Source of the DNA: Acidimicrobiaceae bacterium
GTDB taxonomy: Bacteria > Actinomycetota > Acidimicrobiia > Acidimicrobiales > RAAP-2
Assembly (NCBI GenBank): GCA_003138895.1
Contig: PLHJ01000015.1
Coordinates: 38,161-92,722, forward strand
Direction of reading: 5' to 3'
Length of the DNA stretch: 54,562 nt
Position numbers and translations under genes: made by a program. The notes under the pieces are model-generated. The model was given only the letters and a program-made list of their open reading frames with translations, ran no database searches and was not told where the DNA came from. Of the stretch, positions 16,957 through 25,354 are shown in pieces (the first letter of the stretch is position 1; every line of letters begins with the position of its first letter).

Positions 16957-17478
16957 TTACTCAGAAAGAAGTTGAAGCTCTTGTTTATAGCGGCGTGCGT
17001 TTTGAACATAGACCGCAGCCGAGCCCTGAATCATTGCTTCGCTGCTGGCGTTCTCCTTGATCTTGGCCGGCACACCAACCGCCAGTGCGTTGGCCGGGAC
17101 GATTTGATTGTTCGTCACTACGCAACCGGCTCCCACCGTGGCACCGGAATTCACCTCCGCGTGGTGCAGGACAATGGACCCGCTGCCAACCAGGGCACCA
17201 TCGTGAATAATGCATCCTTCGAGGTGAGCCAGGTGACCAACCACACAGTCACTACCAACCAACGTGGGAAAATCCGCCACGGCGTGGACAACAGCGCCGT
17301 CTTGAATTGACGTCCGATCACCGACCACAATCGTTCCGTAGTCACCGCGCAGCACCGCACTGGGCCAGACGGAAGAAAGTGACCCAATGGTGACGTCACC
17401 AATGATGACGGCATCGGGATGCACGTACGCATCGGGGTGGATTGTCGGGGTGCGGTCGCCTAAGGCATAGATCGGCAT
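16957..17478 (-). CDS. Gamma-carbonic-anhydrase-like hexapeptide protein
   Basis: Left-handed beta-helix protein of 173 aa, built of imperfect hexapeptide repeats from about residue 10 to 130 with a C-terminal helix. It is of the gamma-carbonic anhydrase family, whose trimers bind zinc with three histidines. Two are clear, His65 in AVVHAV and His82 in VVGHLAHLEGC. The third, usually in LHGC, is Glu87 here, while a histidine sits two residues earlier at 85, so metal binding may be changed. Many relatives have no proven hydration activity. ATG 17478 follows AGGAGA. It is 9 bp downstream of the micro-protein gene. Confidence 0.85.
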   Translation of the reverse strand: MPIYALGDRTPTIHPDAYVHPDAVIIGDVTIGSLSSVWPSAVLRGDYGTIVVGDRTSIQDGAVVHAVADFPTLVGSDCVVGHLAHLEGCIIHDGALVGSGSIVLHHAEVNSGATVGAGCVVTNNQIVPANALAVGVPAKIKENASSEAMIQGSAAVYVQNARRYKQELQLLSE

Positions 17479-17487
17479 GCGGGTCTC

Positions 17488-17670
17488 CTAGTGGGCTAGC
17501 CAAGAAATTATCTGGTAAATACGCCAGATGAGATAGATGATGGATGCGACAATGAAGAAGCGCCATCGCCACGGCACCGGCGCGCGAGGAACGTCGACCA
17601 CGGATGCGCCGCACACTTCACAGACATCACCCTCCACTGGGCGGTCACAGGCGTCGCACCACTGCGCCAT
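17488..17670 (-). CDS. Small zinc-ribbon membrane protein (60 aa)
   Basis: The N-terminal 25 residues hold two CxxC pairs (WCDACDR and VCEVCGAS), the layout of a zinc ribbon. After a proline-rich linker comes one hydrophobic segment (FFIVASIIYLIWRIYQIISW) near the C-terminus. The ribbon is therefore probably cytosolic and tethered to the membrane. The start ATG overlaps the der stop as TGATG, so it is translated with der. I know of no function for this architecture on its own. Position between der and the gamma-CA-like gene is the only context. It is real in my view because of the cysteine pattern and the coupling. Confidence 0.72.
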   Translation of the reverse strand: MAQWCDACDRPVEGDVCEVCGASVVDVPRAPVPWRWRFFIVASIIYLIWRIYQIISWLAH

Positions 17671-18965
17671 CAATCAACGCGCACGCGAATTCGAATGGGC
17701 GTAGTCCCCAATTCGAATCGTTCTCGTAATGACCGTTCGACGTATCGCAGATACGTCTGGGGCAGTCGCCCCGAAGCAAAGAGCGTAAACGTAGGTGGTT
17801 CAATGGCGCCCTGGACCGCGTAGCGGATACGTCCCGTAGGTGAAGGCTGGCGAATCTGCAAGTCGCGAATCGCACGATTGAGCGCCCCGGTTGATACTCG
17901 CTTGACGTAATCGGTAGCGGCCACGTTGAGCGCGGGAAGAATCCGGTGCACGCCCTTTCCAGAAAGAGCCGTTGTCTTTATGACGGGCGCGTCACCGAGG
18001 AACGCCAGCTTGTCCCCCACCGTGGCGAGAACATCATCACGGTCGTCGGTAGCTATGAGCTCCCACTTATTGAGCACAATGATGGACGGGCAACCCGACG
18101 CTGAAATACGTTCGGCGAGTCGTTGGTCTTGTCCGGTGGCGCCCTGGGTGGCGTCAATAACCAGAATTGCAATGTCGGCACGGTCGAGTGCGTCAAGACT
18201 GCGAAGCACGGCGTAAGTCTCAAGTCCGGCCTCGGTACGAGCGCGCTTTCGCATACCGGCAGTGTCAATGAAACGGATTCGTCCGTTGTCTGTATCGATC
18301 ACGGTGTCGATGGCGTCACGAGTGGTGCCAGGCATGTCGTGCACGACCGAACGCTCTTCGCCAATGATTTGGTTGAACAAGGTGGATTTGCCAACATTGG
18401 GACGACCCACGATGGCGACCTTCAACGTATCGTCATCGAGATTGGCCTCGGCGTCTTCGAGCGCTTCGGTGCTTTCAAGAAAGTCGACAATGCGATCAAG
18501 GAGGTCACCAGCTCCTCTTCCGTGTAGAGCGCTCACGGCGAACGGTTCGCCCACGCCCAATTTGATGAAATCCCAGGCTCCAGCTTCGTGCGTCTCATCG
18601 TCAATCTTGTTCGCGACGAGCAAGATTGGTTTTCCCGTGCGAAGCGCCCAACGAGCAGCTGCCACGTCTTCTTCCATTACGCCAACGGAAGAATCAACAA
18701 CCAATAACACCAGGTCGGCACTCGATAGAGCCGCCGTTGCCTGCGTCGACACCTTTTCTTCGAGTGAGTCACCAGCGGCCAGCCAGCCACCCGTATCGAC
18801 TACATCAAAGGTGACGCCCCGCCAATCAATCTCCACGGCTTTTCGGTCGCGCGTGACACCTCGATGCTCTTCAACGACGGCCACTCGTCGTCCGGCGAGA
18901 CGATTGACGAGTGAACTCTTTCCAACGTTCGGCCGACCAACGATGACCACTTGGAATTTCCTCAT
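17670..18965 (-). CDS. der: Ribosome biogenesis GTPase Der (EngA)
   Basis: Double-domain GTPase needed for 50S subunit maturation, 431 aa. The first G domain has GRPNVGKSS, DTGGW and NKID; the second has GRPNVGKST, DTAGM and NKWE; a KH-like domain of about 85 residues closes the protein. I chose ATG 18965, which overlaps the stop of the DUF512 gene as ATGA; longer upstream frames would lie within that gene. Its partner in the unit is the DUF512 gene, a neighbour also seen in other bacteria. cmk, which often precedes der in actinobacteria, lies 4.5 kb away here. Confidence 0.96.
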   Translation of the reverse strand: MRKFQVVIVGRPNVGKSSLVNRLAGRRVAVVEEHRGVTRDRKAVEIDWRGVTFDVVDTGGWLAAGDSLEEKVSTQATAALSSADLVLLVVDSSVGVMEEDVAAARWALRTGKPILLVANKIDDETHEAGAWDFIKLGVGEPFAVSALHGRGAGDLLDRIVDFLESTEALEDAEANLDDDTLKVAIVGRPNVGKSTLFNQIIGEERSVVHDMPGTTRDAIDTVIDTDNGRIRFIDTAGMRKRARTEAGLETYAVLRSLDALDRADIAILVIDATQGATGQDQRLAERISASGCPSIIVLNKWELIATDDRDDVLATVGDKLAFLGDAPVIKTTALSGKGVHRILPALNVAATDYVKRVSTGALNRAIRDLQIRQPSPTGRIRYAVQGAIEPPTFTLFASGRLPQTYLRYVERSLRERFELGTTPIRIRVRVD

Positions 18966-20347
18966 ACCAGCACCAGTCGCTGCTGACGCCATTCGTGAAG
19001 GACGTTGCGAAGGTCGAATCCAGTTGTTGGTATGACGCGCACGTTGCCTCGAACATCCTCGAGCGAAAGTCCATCGAGAAATCGGCCCTCGGAAAGGCAC
19101 AGATCGGGCAGGAGATACGTTGTATTGGCATCTCGTGAGGCAAGTGTGTTGTTGATGTCGTTGCCGGTCAACAACCCAGCGACCTTGATGTTGCCACCGA
19201 AATAGTGGTTAATGACTGGCACCACGGCTACGTCGTCGAACCCGCTTTGATCGAGCAGCCGGCGAAGAATCGGAGCTGCGTACTCACCAGTCAAGATCGC
19301 TATCTCGTCTGACGGGGCGTGCTCTGGTTCGTGGTCATCGAGCGTACGAGGGGCTCGGTAGCCGAGAGCAGGCGCGCCATCAACGGACTGGAAGAAGCCC
19401 GACCCGAGTTTGTCCATCGGTGAAAACATGGTGAAACTTTCACCAAACGCCGCGACGAGGCCCACGCCATTTTCAGCCTGATCGAGCGACGGATAATCCT
19501 CGGGGCCCGGGGTGGAAAGTTCCGCCACCAAATAAAATTCGTCACTCGCGAAAATCGTCTTTCGTCCGAGGAGCTCATTGCCGAGCGTTTGGTACTTCGT
19601 CACGAGGCGTACGACGTCGCGTGCTTCGTCGGGCAAATGAGCCCGCATCGACGTTTCGTTTGAGAAGTCGCTTATGCCAATGGGCACGACGCTTAACGAT
19701 GCCAGATCGGCGTAGTTCGTGAGAGCGTCGACGAGGGTTTCTTCTAGTTCGATACCGTCGTTCACGCCTGGACACACCACTACTTGGCCATGGACCTCAA
19801 TGCCAGCGTCCAAGAGTGCGCGCAACCATCGAAGGCTCGTGGCGCCCCGCGGATTTCGCAGCATGTCGGCACGACGATCCGGATTGGTCGTGTGAATCGA
19901 GACGTACAAGGGCGAAAGCCGTTCGTCGACGACACGTTCCAGATCAAATTCGGTAAAGCGAGTAAGTGTCGTGTAGTTCCCGTAGAGGAACGACAATCGA
20001 AAATCGTCGTCCTTGACGTAGAGCGAACGACGCATGCCCTTGGGTAATTGGTAGATGAAGCAAAACGTGCAGTGATTGTCGCAAGTACGTATTCGGTCAA
20101 ACACCGCGGAATCAATACTCAGACCCAGCGGCTCACCGGCCATTTTGGATATGCGTACCTGGTGGCGAAGGGGTCGATCCTCGCGCTGCAAGAGCAAGGT
20201 CACCGTCTCGCCGTCAATCAATTGCTGGTACTCAATAATGTCCGTTGGCTCTCGGCCGTTTACGGCCAGCAACTCGTCGCCGACGCAGATATCAAGGTCG
20301 GCAACCGGGGAATTAGGCTTTATTGCTGAGATTTTGGCGCCAGACAC
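18962..20347 (-). CDS. DUF512 protein: PDZ plus radical-SAM-like domain
   Basis: 461 aa. The first 70 residues form a PDZ-like domain (ISAIKPNSPVADLDICVGD). A radical-SAM-like part follows with the three cysteines of CDNHCTFC, then the family signature FIYQLPKGMRRSLYVKDDD. The C-terminus is the DUF512 domain. Members probably bind a 4Fe-4S cluster, but their reaction is unknown to me. The linkage to der suggests a role in translation or ribosome maturation (inference). It starts at GTG 20347: an in-frame TAG lies just upstream, and TAGGCT six bases before the GTG marks a probable leaderless transcript. Confidence 0.88.
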   Translation of the reverse strand: MSGAKISAIKPNSPVADLDICVGDELLAVNGREPTDIIEYQQLIDGETVTLLLQREDRPLRHQVRISKMAGEPLGLSIDSAVFDRIRTCDNHCTFCFIYQLPKGMRRSLYVKDDDFRLSFLYGNYTTLTRFTEFDLERVVDERLSPLYVSIHTTNPDRRADMLRNPRGATSLRWLRALLDAGIEVHGQVVVCPGVNDGIELEETLVDALTNYADLASLSVVPIGISDFSNETSMRAHLPDEARDVVRLVTKYQTLGNELLGRKTIFASDEFYLVAELSTPGPEDYPSLDQAENGVGLVAAFGESFTMFSPMDKLGSGFFQSVDGAPALGYRAPRTLDDHEPEHAPSDEIAILTGEYAAPILRRLLDQSGFDDVAVVPVINHYFGGNIKVAGLLTGNDINNTLASRDANTTYLLPDLCLSEGRFLDGLSLEDVRGNVRVIPTTGFDLRNVLHEWRQQRLVLV

Positions 20348-20353
20348 CCCTTT

Positions 20354-20359
20354 AGCCTA
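20354..20359 (-). promoter_or_regulatory. Putative -10 element for leaderless DUF512-der mRNA
   Basis: On the minus strand TAGGCT is followed by six bases and the GTG start of the DUF512 gene. The same hexamer with the same spacing serves ispH on the other strand, 24 bp away. GGGG directly touches the GTG and is too close to act as a Shine-Dalgarno sequence. Confidence 0.55.
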
Positions 20360-20383
20360 GGCATCTTCGGGCCTTCACAAAAC

Positions 20384-20389
20384 TAGGCT
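20384..20389 (+). promoter_or_regulatory. Putative -10 element for leaderless ispH mRNA
   Basis: TAGGCT, then six bases, then the ATG of ispH at 20396. It mirrors the element at 20354-20359, so the two form a perfect 7-bp inverted repeat (AGCCTAG/CTAGGCT) across the 48-bp divergent spacer. No clear -35 hexamer is seen on either side. Confidence 0.55.
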
Positions 20390-20395
20390 GGGGTT

Positions 20396-21427
20396 ATGGC
20401 AGTAACCAAGGTTTTGTTGGCCGCTCCCCGTGGATTTTGCGCCGGGGTCGAAAAGGCCATTAAGGCGCTCGATTGGATGACCCGGGTCTTTGATCCACCG
20501 GTTTACTGCTACCACGAAATCGTGCACAACCAACACGTGGTTGATCACTTTCGAAAACTAGGCGTTCAATTCGTTGACGACGTTCGAGACGTTCCTCCTG
20601 GCGCGCCGTTGATGCTCAGTGCGCATGGTTCGCCTCCCGATGTAGTGGAACTGGCGCGTAGTTCGGGTGGCGTGGTTATCGATGCGGTGTGTCCTCTCGT
20701 TACCAAGGTGCACCACGAACTAAAGGTTCGCGCCCGAAAGGGTTACACCGTGCTGTACGTCGGCCACGAAGGTCACGAAGAAGCGGTGGGCACAATGGCG
20801 GTGGCGCCCGAAAGCGTCCATTTGATTGAGTCGACGAGTGATATTGACCAACTGGTCGGACAGCCCGGACCGTTTGCACTTCTTTCGCAGACCACCCTGA
20901 GTCTTGATGAGTGGCAGGACCTTCGCGAATATGCCCTTCTCAAGTTTCCGGAATTGTGGATGCCGAATCGTTCGGATCTATGCTTTGCCACCACCAATCG
21001 GCAGGCAGCGCTGCGCGAAATTGCCCATCGCGCCGATGCCGTGATCGTCATTGGGTCGGCGAATTCCTCCAATACCGTGGCGCTTACGAAGGTTGCTGAG
21101 TCCGCCGGTTGTTCGCGTGTTCTACGGGTCAACACCGCGCTGGAGTTGCCCGATGATTTGGAAGGTGTTGTCGCGGTCACGGCTGGCGCATCGGCTCCGG
21201 AGTCATTGGTGGACGAAGTGCTGGCTTTCCTAAATCCCGAAGACGGCGTCCTCGTGGAAGCCGTCACGGTCGAAGACGAATATTTCCCACCGCCGCCAGA
21301 GCTTCGAGAGACGTTGCGCGCACTGGGACTCTTCTTGGACGTCGTTTTTTCAACGGCCAAAACGGACCCCCAGAACGAACAAGCCGACCGAGAATTCACC
21401 GCGGCTCAAGTCCTTGCCACCCTTTGA
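20396..21427 (+). CDS. ispH: 4-hydroxy-3-methylbut-2-enyl diphosphate reductase
   Basis: Last enzyme of the MEP (non-mevalonate) isoprenoid pathway; makes IPP and DMAPP with a 4Fe-4S cluster. The 343-aa protein keeps the three cluster cysteines Cys15 (GFCAGV), Cys99 (DAVCPLVTK) and Cys196 (SDLCFATTNRQ). It also has the substrate-binding histidines in HEIVHN and SAHGSP, and VGHEGHEEAVG. The organism therefore uses the MEP route. It starts at ATG 20396 with no Shine-Dalgarno sequence. An HD-domain gene and a glycosyltransferase follow on the same strand; the latter is of a type that acts on polyprenyl phosphates, which would fit with ispH. Confidence 0.96.
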   Translation: MAVTKVLLAAPRGFCAGVEKAIKALDWMTRVFDPPVYCYHEIVHNQHVVDHFRKLGVQFVDDVRDVPPGAPLMLSAHGSPPDVVELARSSGGVVIDAVCPLVTKVHHELKVRARKGYTVLYVGHEGHEEAVGTMAVAPESVHLIESTSDIDQLVGQPGPFALLSQTTLSLDEWQDLREYALLKFPELWMPNRSDLCFATTNRQAALREIAHRADAVIVIGSANSSNTVALTKVAESAGCSRVLRVNTALELPDDLEGVVAVTAGASAPESLVDEVLAFLNPEDGVLVEAVTVEDEYFPPPPELRETLRALGLFLDVVFSTAKTDPQNEQADREFTAAQVLATL

Positions 21428-21454
21428 GTTGTAAGTTGTAGCAAAAGGGGGAAC

Positions 21455-22006
21455 ATGACGATTACTTCATTTTCCAGTATGGACCAGTCCACCAAAGAGC
21501 AATGGATGACCATTGCCCACGAGACCATGGCGAATCAGCCGCGCGTCGCCGAACAATTGCTTGGCATGGTTGAAAGTCTCGCCGACATTACGGATGGTTT
21601 TTCGGTCGACCAAAAAACCCATTCACTGCAAACGGCGACGAGAGCTCTTGAATCTGGCGCCGACGAAGAAGTGGTCGTAGCCGCACTGTTGCATGACGTA
21701 GGCAAGTTAATCTCCGTGCCCAATCACCCTCGTATCGCCGCCGAAATCTTGCGGCCCTACGTGCGCAACGAAGTTTTCTGGATGATTGCCGCTCATCAGG
21801 ACTTTCAGGGCCGTCACTATTACCAGCACCTCGGAATGGACCCAAATTTGCGTGAGCAGCACCGAGGTCAAGAATGGTACGCCTTAGCTGAGCAGTTCGC
21901 CGACGATTGGGATCAGACCAGTTTTGACCCGAGCTTCCAATCGCGTAGCCTCGACGAATTCGCCCCGATGGTGCGACGAGTCTTTTCCTCGCCCCATTCT
22001 CTGTAA
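21455..22006 (+). CDS. HD-domain protein, PhnZ/MIOX-like
   Basis: An all-helical HD-superfamily protein of 183 aa. Candidate metal ligands are His56 (THSLQTA), His80-Asp81 (LLHDVGK), His91, His114 and Asp151 or 153. The arrangement, the Q..H.LQ.A lead-in and the ending DPSFQSRSLDEFAPMVRRVF recall the group around PhnZ, a mixed-valent di-iron oxygenase of 2-aminoethylphosphonate breakdown, more than phosphodiesterases. No phosphonate genes are nearby, so the substrate is open and plain phosphohydrolase activity remains possible. GGGGGA precedes ATG 21455. The gene is 27 bp after ispH and 9 bp before the GT2 gene. Confidence 0.75.
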   Translation: MTITSFSSMDQSTKEQWMTIAHETMANQPRVAEQLLGMVESLADITDGFSVDQKTHSLQTATRALESGADEEVVVAALLHDVGKLISVPNHPRIAAEILRPYVRNEVFWMIAAHQDFQGRHYYQHLGMDPNLREQHRGQEWYALAEQFADDWDQTSFDPSFQSRSLDEFAPMVRRVFSSPHSL

Positions 22007-22015
22007 GGAGCCGCA

Positions 22016-22819
22016 ATGTCCAAGGTAGTTGACCTCGAAAAGCGTCGCGTCACGCGTCTACGTCAGTACGCAATCGAACAAGCACTCCAGAAACTTGAAG
22101 CAGAGCGTCCGGGATTCAAACCTGAAGAGATTGTCGTTCTCATTTGCGCTTATGAAGAAGAGGGCAACATCGCCGAAGTCCTCGACAAGCTACCCACTGC
22201 TGTCGATGGTGCTCCCTATACGCCTTTGGTGGTTGTTGACGGCGGCGATGACCGTACGGCCGAGATTTCTAGGAGCTATCCCCAAGTGGTTGTTATTGAA
22301 TTTCCCGTCAACTTGGGTCACGGTGTGGCTTTGCAGGTTGGCTATCGCTACTGCATCAATCACAACGCGAAGTACATTGTCACCCTCGACGCCGACGGAC
22401 AGAACGATCCGGGCGAAATTCCTGATGTGCTCGCTCCCCTGCTCAATGATCAGAGCGACTTTGTCGTCACGAGCCGTCGACTGGGAACGGACAACACCTC
22501 GGATAGTTTTCGAAAACTAGGCGTGCGATTCTTCTCCTTTGTAATGAACCGCATGACGGGTGCCAAGCTCACTGATACTTCGACGGGCTATCGCGCGCTT
22601 CGCGTCACGATGATGGCCGACGTTATTGACCGCCTCGAACAAGAGCAGTACCAGACGGCAGAGCTGTTGATTACGTGTCTGAAGCGAGGATGGCGCGTTT
22701 CCGAGGTTCCGACAATTTGGTATCCGCGCTTTTCTGGTGAAACCAAGAAGGGAAAAAATTGGCTCTTCGGTTTTCGCTACGCCAAAGTGGTCTTTGGTAC
22801 ATGGTGGCGCGAGCGCTAG
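22016..22819 (+). CDS. Glycosyltransferase family 2, polyprenyl-phosphate sugar transferase-like
   Basis: 267-aa GT-A fold enzyme. A 40-residue charged helical lead precedes VVLICAYEEEGNIAEVL, then VVVDGGDDRTAE, the metal-binding TLDADGQNDPGEIP and TDTSTGYRAL. This set resembles dolichyl-phosphate mannose synthase (DPM1) type enzymes, which move a sugar from a nucleotide to polyprenyl phosphate at the inner membrane face. There is no membrane helix, so it is probably peripheral. AAGGAG lies six bases before ATG 22016. It ends 3 bp from the convergent plsC gene; AGCGC-TAG-GCGCT at 22812-22824 could form a small hairpin at the junction. Confidence 0.82.
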   Translation: MSKVVDLEKRRVTRLRQYAIEQALQKLEAERPGFKPEEIVVLICAYEEEGNIAEVLDKLPTAVDGAPYTPLVVVDGGDDRTAEISRSYPQVVVIEFPVNLGHGVALQVGYRYCINHNAKYIVTLDADGQNDPGEIPDVLAPLLNDQSDFVVTSRRLGTDNTSDSFRKLGVRFFSFVMNRMTGAKLTDTSTGYRALRVTMMADVIDRLEQEQYQTAELLITCLKRGWRVSEVPTIWYPRFSGETKKGKNWLFGFRYAKVVFGTWWRER

Positions 22820-22822
22820 GCG

Positions 22823-23482
22823 CTACATCTGCTCCGCTCGGGTGTAGGCATCTTCAAGAGCCGATCGAAGTTCTTCACTGGCCGTCGTCACTGCACTTCG
22901 ACTCACGCGCCCCTCAGAACTTGGTGCCGCAATTGGCTTTCCAATAACGATGGTTACTCGTACGGGACGCGGAAGTTTTGCGCCACGAGGCAGTGCTCGT
23001 TGGGTATGACCAATACCCACTGGCACCACCACGGCACGCGTTCGAGAGGCAATAAACATGGCACCGTCGTGGAGGTGCTCTACGTGGGCGCCCTCTTTTC
23101 TCGTGCCTTCTGGAAAGAGCACTAGAGCTTCACCTCGACGAAGCACCTCTTGGGCCATGTCAAGAGAGTTGCGGTCCGCACTGCCTCGTTTGACAGAAAA
23201 AGCCCCCATCATCAGGATAAATTGCGAGAGAATCGGTACTCGAAACAGCGAGTCCTTCGACATGAAGAAAGTTTTTCGCTTCGTCATAAATAACGTAAAG
23301 GCGAAATCGATATTCGACCGGTGCGTTGGAGCAATCAGCACCGGGCCCGACTTCGGAATGTTTTCACGACCTACCGTCTTTGGTCGGAACATGAGATACC
23401 ACAGTCCAAAAATGAGAGAACGGTAGAAACGATACGCCCACGTTCGTTCAGAACGTATTTCTAGCTCCGTTGGTTCAGGCAC
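22823..23482 (-). CDS. plsC: 1-acyl-sn-glycerol-3-phosphate acyltransferase family protein
   Basis: PlsC-type acyltransferase, 219 aa, expected to acylate lysophosphatidic acid at the membrane in phospholipid synthesis. Catalytic motif HRSNID (the HX4D box) follows VLIAPT; the second block is LVLFPEGTRKEG. A hydrophobic stretch near residues 20-35 may anchor it. I take GTG 23482, which overlaps the end of cmk by 22 bp; no later start leaves the HX4D box at its usual distance. Paralogues with other acyl acceptors are common, so the exact substrate is not certain. Confidence 0.85.
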   Translation of the reverse strand: MPEPTELEIRSERTWAYRFYRSLIFGLWYLMFRPKTVGRENIPKSGPVLIAPTHRSNIDFAFTLFMTKRKTFFMSKDSLFRVPILSQFILMMGAFSVKRGSADRNSLDMAQEVLRRGEALVLFPEGTRKEGAHVEHLHDGAMFIASRTRAVVVPVGIGHTQRALPRGAKLPRPVRVTIVIGKPIAAPSSEGRVSRSAVTTASEELRSALEDAYTRAEQM

Positions 23483-24081
23483 GTCACAATCTCCTCGACC
23501 ACGCTGGCAATGGCTCTTCCTGTCGTGTCAATGTATAGCGCATCGTCCGCTTGTCGAAGTGGTGATGACGGCCTATTGGAATCAATCTGATCACGTCGTG
23601 AAACCGATGTCACGTCCTCATCCACTCGGCGTCGTGAACGCTCTTCTAGGGACGCTGTTAGATACACCTTTACCACCGCGTTTGGAAAAACAACGGTGGT
23701 GATGTCTCGACCTTCCACCACCGTGCCGCGAGGTTGGCGCTTGGCCCACTCTTGTTGGCGACGAACCATAGCGGCTCGGACCAATGGCTGCGAGGCGACG
23801 ACGGAAACAGCATCGTTCACTGGAGCCGATCGAATCTCGTCGCTCACGTCAATGCCGTCAATAACAGTTGCGGGTACCGTCTCAATTACCACGCCGGAGG
23901 CCAATGCGGCCATGGCGTCGTGGTCGTGGACATCGACGTTGGTACGAAGCGCGAGAGCAGTGATCGCTCGGTACATTGCCCCGGTATCGAGAAAACTCCA
24001 GCCCAATTGATCCGCCACCGCGCGGGCGACAGTTGACTTTCCCGAACCCGCGGGACCGTCGATGGCAATCACATGATCCAT
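23461..24081 (-). CDS. cmk: Cytidylate kinase
   Basis: Phosphorylates CMP and dCMP with ATP, recycling nucleotides from RNA and lipid turnover. The 206-aa protein has the P-loop IDGPAGSGKST, the CMP-binding FLDTGAMYRAIT and VVEGRDITTVVFP, and a lid with paired arginines (SRRRVDEDV). ATG 24081 shares a base with the aroA stop (TAATG), so the two are coupled. It lies at the end of the scp-rluB-aro run, a common actinobacterial arrangement, and is followed by plsC. Confidence 0.95.
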   Translation of the reverse strand: MDHVIAIDGPAGSGKSTVARAVADQLGWSFLDTGAMYRAITALALRTNVDVHDHDAMAALASGVVIETVPATVIDGIDVSDEIRSAPVNDAVSVVASQPLVRAAMVRRQQEWAKRQPRGTVVEGRDITTVVFPNAVVKVYLTASLEERSRRRVDEDVTSVSRRDQIDSNRPSSPLRQADDALYIDTTGRAIASVVEEIVTCLNQRS

Positions 24082-25352
24082 TATTTGAGCGCGTCGACGT
24101 CGGAAAAGAAACTCGGATAACTGCTCGCCACCGTACTGACATCATCCAACTCCACGCCAGCACCAGCGATCCCGGCCACAGCTGAGGCCATCACCATTCG
24201 GTGGTCGAGCCCGGCTTCAAAAAGGAACGATCGGAAATTACTTGCTGAACCGAGTCCTTCCACCATGAAGTCGTCACCAGAGACCGTGACCGTTGCCCCA
24301 AGCGCACGGGCCAAAGCAACCGACTGTGCAAATCGGTCGGATTCTTTGATTCGAAGTTCACCCATCGCTTCAAAGTGAGTACTCCCCTGTGCCGCGCACG
24401 CGGCCACGACCAGGATTGGTACCTCATCAACGGAAGGAATCTCATTCGCATGAATCGAGGTTGCACGTAACGAACTCGAAGAAACGATGAGGTCCGCCAG
24501 TTCATTGCTCTGGTCAATAGCGATATCGGCACCCATGCGTCGTAAGACATTCACGTAACCCACTCGCTCCGGCGCAAAATAAACGTGGGGAATTTCAATA
24601 CTCGCTTCGGGATGGATTACGCCAAGTACGGCAAAGAATGCGGCCTGCGAAGGATCTGCCGGAACGTCCCACTCAAGAGCCAAAGGACGACCGGGCTGAA
24701 TCTCAATTACTCGACCCTCCGCGCTGTTCATGACCGTGATGGCCACTCCCGCTTGTTGCAACATTTCTTCGGTGTGTCGTCGCGTGCGAATGTTTTCAGT
24801 CACGCTGGAAGGTCCTTCAGCAAACAAAGCCGCCAGAAGAATGGCTGACTTCACTTGTGAGCTCACAACGGGCACTACGTACGAGATGGCCTTGAGTGAA
24901 GAAGGGCTAACGATTTTGAGAGGAGCAACGGTGTTCTCCCCCGTGCCCTCAATCGTCAAACCCATTTGACGAAGGGGTGTCGCTACACGGTTCATTGGTC
25001 GGCGTGAAAGTGACTCGTCACCCGTAAGCACGTGATGGCCAGAAACACCGCCCAGTAATCCGGCGAGTAGGCGCATCGTGGTACCGGAATTGCCGCAGTA
25101 CAGTTCTTGCGCGCTGGCTCGTAATCCCTGATCAGGGCCGAATACTTTTAACTGTCCGTCGGAAATCTCGGTCGTAGCACCAAGCTGTTCGATGATTTGC
25201 TTGGTTGCTTGTACATCTTCGCCCTGTGACAAACCAGTGATTGTGCTGACACCGCTCGCGAGAGCACTCAACATCAGGGCTCGATGCGAAATGCTCTTAT
25301 CGCCGGGGACCAGCACGACCCCTTTGAGTGACTTGGCCGCTTCGATGCGCAT
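24081..25352 (-). CDS. aroA: 3-phosphoshikimate 1-carboxyvinyltransferase (EPSP synthase)
   Basis: Joins shikimate 3-phosphate and phosphoenolpyruvate in the sixth step of the shikimate pathway. The 423-aa protein has PGDKSISHRALMLSAL, CGNSGTTMRLLAGLL and DESLSRRPM, and the C-terminal IKESDRFAQS segment. I chose ATG 25352, 2 bp after the tyrA stop; a TTG at 25358 that overlaps that stop (TTGA) is possible. With aroH and tyrA upstream, the unit carries chorismate formation and its commitment to tyrosine/phenylalanine, between chromosome-segregation genes and cmk. Confidence 0.95.
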   Translation of the reverse strand: MRIEAAKSLKGVVLVPGDKSISHRALMLSALASGVSTITGLSQGEDVQATKQIIEQLGATTEISDGQLKVFGPDQGLRASAQELYCGNSGTTMRLLAGLLGGVSGHHVLTGDESLSRRPMNRVATPLRQMGLTIEGTGENTVAPLKIVSPSSLKAISYVVPVVSSQVKSAILLAALFAEGPSSVTENIRTRRHTEEMLQQAGVAITVMNSAEGRVIEIQPGRPLALEWDVPADPSQAAFFAVLGVIHPEASIEIPHVYFAPERVGYVNVLRRMGADIAIDQSNELADLIVSSSSLRATSIHANEIPSVDEVPILVVAACAAQGSTHFEAMGELRIKESDRFAQSVALARALGATVTVSGDDFMVEGLGSASNFRSFLFEAGLDHRMVMASAVAGIAGAGVELDDVSTVASSYPSFFSDVDALK

Positions 25353-25354
25353 GT

